Source: Desulfobacteraceae bacterium
Lineage (GTDB): Bacteria; Desulfobacterota; Desulfobacteria; Desulfobacterales; BuS5
Direction of reading: 5' to 3'
Length of the DNA stretch: 7,962 nucleotides
NCBI GenBank assembly: GCA_030592105.1
Contig: JAUVKE010000106.1
Span: forward strand, 1-7,962
The notes beneath the pieces are model-generated. The model saw only the letters and a list, made by a program, of their open reading frames with translations. It searched no databases and was not told where the DNA came from. The position numbers and the translations under genes were made by a program. Of this stretch, positions 1 to 5,391 are shown in pieces. Position 1 is the stretch's first letter. Every line of letters begins with the position of its first letter.

Positions 1-117
1 GTAATTTTGTTTGAAAAAAACGGCTGTGTCACGTTTATTGAGCAGACATATGACCTGAAAAGAAAATATGGTGTTGAAAAACAGGCCGCAAGTTATTCCT
101 TTTCAATATCAACTTAA
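1..117 (+). CDS. C-terminal end of an unidentified protein (5' end outside the window)
   Basis: Frame 1 is open from the left edge to a TAA at 115-117 and encodes 38 residues, starting VILFEKNGCVTF and ending SYSFSIST. The mix of alternating hydrophobic and charged residues looks like a real protein end and not random translation. The gap to the next gene is 22 bp, which suggests that both are read from one transcript. The fragment is too short to name a family. By neighbourhood it could be another signalling protein, but that is only inference. Confidence 0.6.
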   Translation, partial: VILFEKNGCVTFIEQTYDLKRKYGVEKQAASYSFSIST

Positions 118-129
118 TGCATGATGCCC

Positions 130-135
130 GGGAGG
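130..135 (+). promoter_or_regulatory. Ribosome binding site of the CheX-like gene
   Basis: GGGAGG lies 4 bases before the ATG at 140. It is a strong Shine-Dalgarno core at somewhat tight spacing. It is the best ribosome binding site in the window and supports this start over the overlapping antisense frame. Confidence 0.7.
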
Positions 136-139
136 CTTT

Positions 140-604
140 ATGGATGTTGCGTATATTAATCCTTTTATAGATGCGGTAAAAAATGTTTTTGATACAATGA
201 TAGACATTCCTGTAACGGTTGGAGCACCAACTATAAAAAAAAACCCGGCTACTGAATTTGAGGTAAGTGCTATAATAGGATTGTCAGGACCAGTGTCCGG
301 CTGTGTAAGCATCTGCCTTTCCAAGGAATTAGCTTTATATCTCGCAGGTGCTTTGCTTGAAGATGAGTTTAAAGAGATAGATGAGGATTGCACTGACGCC
401 ATAGGTGAAATTGCCAATATGATTATTGGTAATGCTAAAAGTAATTTTCCTGATGAAAATACCTCAATATCTCCTCCAAGTGTGGTGTTAGGGAAACATA
501 AGATTGCGACACCCTCACACTTTCTTCCTATTGTTTCCATACCTTGTGACGCACAAAAAGGAAAACTTGTAATAGATGTAGCGATAAAAACAAATTCTGA
601 ATAA
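140..604 (+). CDS. cheX: CheX-like chemotaxis phosphatase
   Basis: This is a 154-residue cytoplasmic protein of the CheC/CheX/FliY family, whose members dephosphorylate phospho-CheY or related receiver domains. The family signature is seen at residues 87-100, AIGEIANMIIGNAK. It gives the catalytic Glu-x-x-Asn pair (Glu90, Asn93) and the conserved GNAK turn. Only one such motif is present and the length is about that of CheX, which argues for CheX over CheC (two motifs). The N-terminus, with NPFIDAVKNVFDTM, is also typical of CheX. No signal peptide or membrane segment is seen. The start is set by the GGGAGG site. No cheY, cheA or receptor gene is visible, so whether it serves chemotaxis or another two-component pathway cannot be decided. 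It is transcribed towards the GRE cluster and is probably unrelated to it. Confidence 0.85.
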   Translation: MDVAYINPFIDAVKNVFDTMIDIPVTVGAPTIKKNPATEFEVSAIIGLSGPVSGCVSICLSKELALYLAGALLEDEFKEIDEDCTDAIGEIANMIIGNAKSNFPDENTSISPPSVVLGKHKIATPSHFLPIVSIPCDAQKGKLVIDVAIKTNSE

Positions 605-610
605 TCTCCA

Positions 611-624
611 TGCCCTGACGGGCA
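611..624. other. Short GC-rich hairpin after cheX
   Basis: TGCCC and GGGCA form a 5-bp stem around a TGAC loop, starting 7 bases after the cheX stop. Neither strand has a T-run following the stem, so it is not a convincing intrinsic terminator. Its placement in the gap between convergent genes makes some role in 3'-end formation possible. Confidence 0.25.
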
Positions 625-645
625 ACAAAATATGAAAGACAGGTT

Positions 646-699
646 ACAGTACTCGCCATTCCGGCCTCTTTTCGTCATTCCTGCGAGATTTGGTACTGT
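646..699. repeat. Imperfect inverted repeat, REP-like
   Basis: ACAGTAC (646-652) pairs with GTACTGT (693-699). CTCGC (652-656) pairs with GCGAG (683-687), giving an interrupted stem whose two segments share one base. The core holds two similar units, CCATTCCGGC and GTCATTCCTGC. They resemble the short GTCATTCC-type palindromic repeats scattered between genes in many proteobacterial genomes. The family assignment is from memory and cannot be tested with a single copy. Confidence 0.35.
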
Positions 700-836
700 T
701 ATGGTTAACATACACAAGATCAATAACTTTTTGTATATCTCGCACTGGTTTATAAAACTCGTTCCTGATACAATATATTATAAATAGAATAGTTGTTTTA
801 TCCAAAAGATTTCAGATATTATTTTTCTCACTGGTT

Positions 837-1952
837 TTACACAAAGTCCTGCATTATGACACCTCCGGAAATTGATGGAGAAGTAAAAAATATTCTTCCT
901 GCATTAATCCGTGCGAGATGACCGGCAAATATTTTCAGTTTTGAATTATTATCCAGCATTATTATATTTATGGTTATATTCTTTTGCCTGCACAACATGA
1001 CCTCTTTTTTTACACCTGCAACAGCTTTTTTAAAACCGATATATTGACCGTTCTCAGTATTAGGCTCAGCATCTGTAATTATATAAATCTGTTTATCACC
1101 CTGTTCTTTGATTAAAGCATTTCTTGCACATTTTATGGCCGCTTTCATGTCTGTTGTGCTGCCGGTTGACGTAGTATTCAATATATCCCAAAACGGAATC
1201 TCATGAACTTCAGATGCATATACAAAAACTTTAAAAATATCGTCCGGTTTTTTCAGTTTTCCAAGAGCAAGACATATATCAATTGCTGCAGTACGTTTTT
1301 CATCTCCCATACTGGTACTTTCATCAATTAAAAGGCTTGTACACATCCTTGCTTCACAGGTTTGTTCATAAACAAAAAAATCATCCGGTTCCAGGTCAAT
1401 AACAGGTTTACCGGTTTCTGCAATATTTCTGCTCAGGGATTGAAAAAGCGTCTTTTTAATATCAACACTTTGCAGCGTATCACCAAATTCGTATTTTCTT
1501 GAAATAAGATCTTTTTTAATGCCATAGCCTGTTTTTTTGATTTTGTGGGAGCCTGATTTTTCCCTGTTAAGATTTTCCAGACTAAGCTTAACCAGATTAG
1601 CCACCTTAAATGCACCCTGCCTGGTTATCTCTATCTTCCCTTTCTGAATTACCATGTTGCCCTGCTTTATATAATTTTCAAAACAGCGCTCAAGATCCTT
1701 TGGCTGAACTTTAGACCTGAAATTATCATCTATTTCAGAATAAGAGTTTAAATCTCCATGCTTTTCGGCTTCCTCATCAATTCTTTTTTTAGTATAATCC
1801 ATGACAGCATCTTTTAAAAGGGAGTCTTTTCCACTTCTTAACTGATAAAACCAGTCGAGTACTGTCTGATTTTCAGAATGTGCTATTTCTGCCAGTAATG
1901 CTTCATTGATAAGTCTTTTTTTACGGCATGTTTTACATATTGGGTTTACCAT
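837..1952 (-). CDS. VWA-domain protein, BchD/ChlD-like partner of the AAA+ ATPase
   Basis: This 371-residue cytoplasmic protein has an N-terminal region of about 200 residues with no recognised domain, then a von Willebrand factor A domain at about 203-360. The MIDAS metal site is complete: Asp-x-Ser-x-Ser at 210-214 (DESTS), the Thr of STTDM at 266-267, and Asp294 in YIITDAEPN. The stretch before the domain (EFGDTLQSVDIKKTLFQSL, about 155-173) is of the kind seen in ChlD-like VWA proteins paired with MoxR or chelatase ATPases. An N-terminal Cys6-x-x-Cys9 and further Cys at 90, 199 and 204 could bind metal. The start is 6 bp after the ATPase stop, without a strong ribosome site, which suggests translational coupling. 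In families such as BchI/BchD, NorQ/NorD and CbbQ/CbbO the VWA partner links the ATPase ring to its client. The client here is inferred to be the GRE. It is the last gene of the cluster. Confidence 0.85.
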   Translation of the reverse strand: MVNPICKTCRKKRLINEALLAEIAHSENQTVLDWFYQLRSGKDSLLKDAVMDYTKKRIDEEAEKHGDLNSYSEIDDNFRSKVQPKDLERCFENYIKQGNMVIQKGKIEITRQGAFKVANLVKLSLENLNREKSGSHKIKKTGYGIKKDLISRKYEFGDTLQSVDIKKTLFQSLSRNIAETGKPVIDLEPDDFFVYEQTCEARMCTSLLIDESTSMGDEKRTAAIDICLALGKLKKPDDIFKVFVYASEVHEIPFWDILNTTSTGSTTDMKAAIKCARNALIKEQGDKQIYIITDAEPNTENGQYIGFKKAVAGVKKEVMLCRQKNITINIIMLDNNSKLKIFAGHLARINAGRIFFTSPSISGGVIMQDFV

Positions 1953-1958
1953 TATTAT

Positions 1959-3491
1959 CTACAAACAACACCCTGTCCATGATGCAGGATGAGGAATAAA
2001 AATACTTTTTTCTATTTCGCTGTTCACAATGAGTCCCTTATGCAACGCAGCATTATAGATTACTTCTACAGCTGAATAATTATATTGCTCCAGCATTTCC
2101 ATATCCTGGGCATCAGGATTTAAAAAAAGGTCTTGTTCTGTTTTGCTCAGCAAAGATATGTCAGCTTTATCGGCTGCAATAGATTTTAACCGGATTGCAA
2201 CATTTTTTAATTCTGGCAGCTGTTCCAGTTGATATGTTAATTTGCTGATTGAATCTGATGTCAGTTTTTTTAATTCCATACTGAGTTTTTTATAATTGCA
2301 GCCACCAAGAAAAGTATCTGCAAGGGTGGCGCATGCCACCGATAAAATATCCTGTGCAAATTCCTCTACCCGGCTGAAACTTTCAGAAGGATTATCAAAA
2401 TCTATCAGATCAGGTTTAAGATCAATTCTTCCTCTAAGGCCGAGTTTTATTCCATCCAGACTCTCTTTTAATGATGCAACTTTTTTATTTTCAAGTTCCA
2501 CACTTGCATAAGTATGGTCAAAAATACGGCAGGAAGCTCGTATACTCGGTTTTTTGTCAAGAACATCACACTCTCTGCTGCAGGAAATTGCCTGATTCAA
2601 CAAAAGCATAATCCACCACGGAAGAACTGCAACCCGTTGAATATCTGCATTATAACCCGTAAGAAGAGGAGGAGCTTCTTCTGTTTTTGCTGAATAATTA
2701 TCTTTTTCAGGCTCAAACTTCTCTTTTAAGGCAATTTCAAGTTCAATCTCTTTGGATGGAAGGGGCATGTAAATTAACTCAAGCCTGTCGAGAAGGGGCC
2801 TTGGCACTTCATTTACATGGGAAAATCCCTGGGGGTTTCCAGTCGCCACGAGTATAATGTCCAAAGGGTATTCGATATGGTATTCTTCCAGAATGGCTTT
2901 TTTTTCTTCTGATATTGGATGGAGAAGAACCTGAACCTTGGTTCGTACTGCAGGGAGTTCATCAATAAATAATATTCCTCTATTAGCTCTGAAAACACCG
3001 GTAGTTGCAAATGATTCTATATCTGTGGGGCTTTTTCCCTGGGCAATTGCATGTATATCTTTTAATCCCAGCAGCTTTGCTTCGTCAGTATAATCATTCC
3101 CCTGAATACGCGAGAACCGTTCTGAACCAGGGATTATCTCAACCCCGAATTCTTCAGCCGGATTTTTGCTCTTTCTGCACCTGGCGCATAATAAATGCCT
3201 GGGCCACATTGGGTCATCATTATAAGGACATCCCTTTATTTTTGGAATTGGCTGGAGAAGACTGGTCAATGATTTTGCCAGCCGTGTTTTCCCTGTTCCT
3301 TCTTCGGATACAAGATATATATTATATCCTGATAGAAGCGCTCTTGCTACATCTTTTCTGGCTTCTTCTCTTCCCTGAATATCCGGCAGGATATCTTCTC
3401 CGTTCCTTATACGTTGAAGCAAGGCTCCCCTTATTTGAGAAATAATAGAGACAGGTTTGTAATCTTTAAAATCGAATTCTGACAGATTCAT
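1959..3491 (-). CDS. MoxR/magnesium-chelatase-type AAA+ ATPase
   Basis: The protein has 510 residues and an AAA+ core in the first 330. Walker A is EEGTGKT at 63-69. Walker B is ILFIDE at 173-178. Sensor 1 is Asn219 in ATGNP. RPLLDRLE at 231-238 carries the likely arginine finger, and the sensor-2-like PSIRAS lies at 315-320. Between Walker A and B sits an insert with Cys88, Cys102 and Cys105 (GCPYNDDP then CARC), as in ChlI-like ATPases outside photosynthesis. The remaining 180 residues are mostly helical, without a recognised domain. The ribosome site TAAGGGA overlaps the stop codon of the preceding gene, 10 bases before the ATG. Its immediate neighbour is a VWA protein, the usual partner. 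BssE of toluene-degrading bacteria is a MoxR-type ATPase in an equivalent context, so action on the GRE is likely. It could still serve metal insertion, remodelling or reactivation. Confidence 0.87.
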   Translation of the reverse strand: MNLSEFDFKDYKPVSIISQIRGALLQRIRNGEDILPDIQGREEARKDVARALLSGYNIYLVSEEGTGKTRLAKSLTSLLQPIPKIKGCPYNDDPMWPRHLLCARCRKSKNPAEEFGVEIIPGSERFSRIQGNDYTDEAKLLGLKDIHAIAQGKSPTDIESFATTGVFRANRGILFIDELPAVRTKVQVLLHPISEEKKAILEEYHIEYPLDIILVATGNPQGFSHVNEVPRPLLDRLELIYMPLPSKEIELEIALKEKFEPEKDNYSAKTEEAPPLLTGYNADIQRVAVLPWWIMLLLNQAISCSRECDVLDKKPSIRASCRIFDHTYASVELENKKVASLKESLDGIKLGLRGRIDLKPDLIDFDNPSESFSRVEEFAQDILSVACATLADTFLGGCNYKKLSMELKKLTSDSISKLTYQLEQLPELKNVAIRLKSIAADKADISLLSKTEQDLFLNPDAQDMEMLEQYNYSAVEVIYNAALHKGLIVNSEIEKSIFIPHPASWTGCCL

Positions 3492-3504
3492 TTTTTTATT
3501 TCCC

Positions 3505-4029
3505 TTACATCATCTCAAATGACCATGGATTCTGACCTTTTTTACCTATATTTAAAAGCCATTTTTCAAAATTCTGTTTTGTCTTCTCCATGATCTCTTC
3601 GGCTTCCTTACCTGTAATATTATGAGCATTGAGCCATTTTTCAATTAAAGCCCCGCCAGGGCCCCACATATCAAATACCTCTCTGTCATATACCCATGCT
3701 TTTATTTTTACACCATCCTGTTTAAGTATTTCCCAGACATCTTCTCTTTCCCGGTCATCACAAAATACGCACATGACAGATTCATTTATTCCAAAGATTT
3801 CCTCAGGAGATCTTGAATATTTTATTCCCTGAATACTTCTATCTTCAACATATGGATCTAATTGCTTAGCCAGTAAATCAAGAGTTTCTCTTGTATCAAG
3901 GATCACCCATTTTCCCCAGTGCTTCTTATATTCTTCAGGGGAAAGAAGTTCTCCTTTATATGCTATGGGAAACTTCCAGTTGCGTGGGATTACATATATC
4001 CAGTAAAAAAAAACTTTGTTGACAATCAT
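3505..4029 (-). CDS. Conserved-looking hypothetical protein between GRE activase and ATPase
   Basis: I do not recognise this 174-residue protein. It is soluble-looking, with no signal peptide. The N-terminus is aromatic-rich (VFFYWIYVIPRNWKF, 6-20), too polar for a clear membrane helix. It continues with a compact alpha/beta-like middle (WVILDTRETLDLL; VMCVFCDDRE) and a charged helical tail. Cys87-x-x-Cys90 is its only Cys pair. The start is 2 bp after the activase stop with GGAAAG upstream, and its own stop lies inside the ribosome site of the ATPase gene, so it is tightly embedded in the operon. It does not resemble the small Fe-S subunits of benzylsuccinate synthase or 4-hydroxyphenylacetate decarboxylase, which carry more Cys. 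Possible roles are a GRE accessory factor or an adaptor for the ATPase; neither is supported by sequence. Codons 6-8 fall in a run of nine T. Confidence 0.8.
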   Translation of the reverse strand: MIVNKVFFYWIYVIPRNWKFPIAYKGELLSPEEYKKHWGKWVILDTRETLDLLAKQLDPYVEDRSIQGIKYSRSPEEIFGINESVMCVFCDDREREDVWEILKQDGVKIKAWVYDREVFDMWGPGGALIEKWLNAHNITGKEAEEIMEKTKQNFEKWLLNIGKKGQNPWSFEMM

Positions 4030-4031
4030 CT

Positions 4032-5087
4032 TTACTTTCCTATGTCAACTTTGATATCGGAAGACATTTCCAGAATTTTTTGTAATTCTTTGATCCTCGC
4101 ATCTTCAAGAGGTTCAACATCTTTGTAGGAATAAACCCTTCCAAGGGATTCGTACTTAGGCCCCGCAAATTTATGATACGGAAGAAGAGAAATTTTATCA
4201 GGAAGCGGATCAAGGGAGGAAGCAAATTCAGCCAGTGCTTTAATATCGTCATCTGAATCATTAAAACCAGGAACAACAATTCTTCGTATCCACACAGTAC
4301 ATTTTTTTACGGCCTTTTTCAGATTTTCCAATATTATTTTATTGTCCACGCCTGTAGCCTGTTTATGCTTTGCAGAATCCATATGCTTTATATCATACAA
4401 AAGAAGATCCGTATACTTCAGCAGTCTGTCCAGTATTGCCCATGAGCCTGCACCTGTAGTATCAAGGGCAGTATGTATCCCCCTTTTTTTAGCTGATTTC
4501 AGCAGATCTATGGAAAATTGCCATTGTACCAGAGGTTCTCCTCCCGAAATTGTCATTCCACCCTTACTTCTGCGATAAAATTTTTTATCTTTTAAAACCT
4601 CAGTCATAACCTGACTTATGGTTTTTTCCTCTCCACTTGCAATCAAAGCCTTTGCAGGACATACTTCAACGCATTTCAAGCAGGAATTGCATTTTTCCCA
4701 ATCAATTTTCCGAAGTACATCTTTTTTTATTTTTATCTTTTGAATTTTACTGGAAGATTGGTCAGTCACTGAATCATTCACATTGATTTGAGGCGACGCA
4801 CAGCTTGGATCCTTAATTTTATAAACAGTCTGTTCCGATTCAACCGCTGTAAAGCTGATAGCATTTTCAGGACAAATATCTTTACATTTTCCACAACCTA
4901 TACACAGAACATCTCTGGTCATTATTTCAGGCATAAGTTTTTGTGATTCCGGATTAGCACACCACCCGCATATTAAAGGGCAGCCCTTTAAAAAAACTGT
5001 GGTTCTCATGCCAGGTCCGTCTTGAACAGCCCAGCGCTGAATATTAAAAACAATTCCTTTGCCATTATATTCGGTATTTTTATCCAT
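4032..5087 (-). CDS. Glycyl radical enzyme activase (radical SAM, with two ferredoxin-type clusters)
   Basis: This 351-residue enzyme cleaves S-adenosylmethionine reductively and uses the 5'-deoxyadenosyl radical to abstract hydrogen from the GRE glycine. The radical SAM motif is Cys36-x3-Cys40-x2-Cys43 (GCPLICGWC), preceded by the activase signature RWAVQDGPGMRTTVFLKG. Two ferredoxin-like 4-Cys motifs follow: Cys62, 65, 68, 72 and Cys133, 136, 139, 143. The SAM-binding GGEP is at 182-185. This architecture matches BssD, HpdA, CutD and other non-PFL activases; plain PFL activases lack the ferredoxin insert. The roughly 60 residues between the two clusters, including a Ser/Asp/Lys-rich stretch at about 100-125, look longer than usual. 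The ATG at 5087 fits the family N-terminus, but no Shine-Dalgarno sequence precedes it (AATAATAGAAC). It lies 304 bp downstream of the GRE, its obvious client. Confidence 0.93.
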   Translation of the reverse strand: MDKNTEYNGKGIVFNIQRWAVQDGPGMRTTVFLKGCPLICGWCANPESQKLMPEIMTRDVLCIGCGKCKDICPENAISFTAVESEQTVYKIKDPSCASPQINVNDSVTDQSSSKIQKIKIKKDVLRKIDWEKCNSCLKCVEVCPAKALIASGEEKTISQVMTEVLKDKKFYRRSKGGMTISGGEPLVQWQFSIDLLKSAKKRGIHTALDTTGAGSWAILDRLLKYTDLLLYDIKHMDSAKHKQATGVDNKIILENLKKAVKKCTVWIRRIVVPGFNDSDDDIKALAEFASSLDPLPDKISLLPYHKFAGPKYESLGRVYSYKDVEPLEDARIKELQKILEMSSDIKVDIGK

Positions 5088-5123
5088 GTTCTATTATTTT
5101 ATCTGAAAGTAGCAAAATTTGAG

Positions 5124-5277
5124 TAGTTAGTGTCCATCCATAAACAGGACAGTTTGTTCGAGATCAAGGTCATCTAAAATTTTAACCGCAGGAATAGACT
5201 TCTGTATTTCGAGGATTAAAATTTTAACGCAACGCAGATATCGGGCAAAAAAGCCGTTTATGGATGGGCAATAGTTA
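5124..5277. mobile_element. Putative MITE with 15-bp terminal inverted repeats and 6-bp target duplication
   Basis: TGTCCATCCATAAAC at 5131-5145 is matched in inverted orientation by GTTTATGGATGGGCA at 5256-5270, with 14 of 15 positions complementary and one G-T. One base outside each arm the direct repeat TAGTTA occurs (5124-5129 and 5272-5277), as expected for a target-site duplication. The 140-bp body has no reading frame of note. It contains two copies of TAAAATTTTAAC (5175-5186 and 5217-5228), followed by GC-containing tails with GCA. Size, ends and flanks fit a non-autonomous miniature element. A single copy cannot prove mobility, and a large RNA stem is the alternative reading. Confidence 0.5.
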
Positions 5278-5289
5278 ACAGCAAGGAAA

Positions 5290-5375
5290 CAGCATTTAAA
5301 CCATCAACACCAAATAAGCACTGTCAGTATATGTTCACAACATATACTGACAGAGTATCCAAATAATAAATGCTG
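5290..5375. repeat. Nested inverted repeats, with a perfect 15-bp hairpin, after the GRE gene
   Basis: CTGTCAGTATATGTT (5321-5335) and AACATATACTGACAG (5339-5353) form a perfect 15-bp stem around a 3-base loop. It is enclosed by CAGCATTTA (5290-5298) and TAAATGCTG (5367-5375), a second, 9-bp inverted repeat. A direct repeat CCAAATAA lies on either side of the inner hairpin (5310-5317 and 5359-5366). On the minus strand the structure begins 16 bases after the GRE stop codon. No T-run follows it in the direction of transcription, so a simple terminator is unlikely. A stem that protects the GRE message or partly attenuates read-through to the activase is plausible. A protein-binding operator is the alternative. 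Confidence 0.7.
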
Positions 5376-5391
5376 CTCTTAAGTCTGTGGT

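Noticed and set aside
109..723. A long minus-strand open frame (204 codons) antisense to cheX
   Set aside because: It overlaps cheX completely. CheX has a family motif and a strong ribosome site, while the antisense translation has no recognisable domain and a serine-rich, unnatural composition.
683..743. GCGAGAT/ATCTCGC inverted repeat as a terminator
   Set aside because: Only 7 bp of pairing over a 47-base gap, with no T-run; it is probably chance or a by-product of the REP-like unit.
5088..5130. A promoter directly upstream of the activase (TAAAAT as -10)
   Set aside because: No sequence resembling TTGACA lies at the proper distance. In DNA this AT-rich, a TAAAAT alone is not evidence.
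5175..5228. Two TAAAATTTTAAC copies read as a tandem operator or a CRISPR-like repeat
   Set aside because: There are only two copies, AT-rich and self-complementary, lying inside the MITE-like segment. There are no regular spacers.
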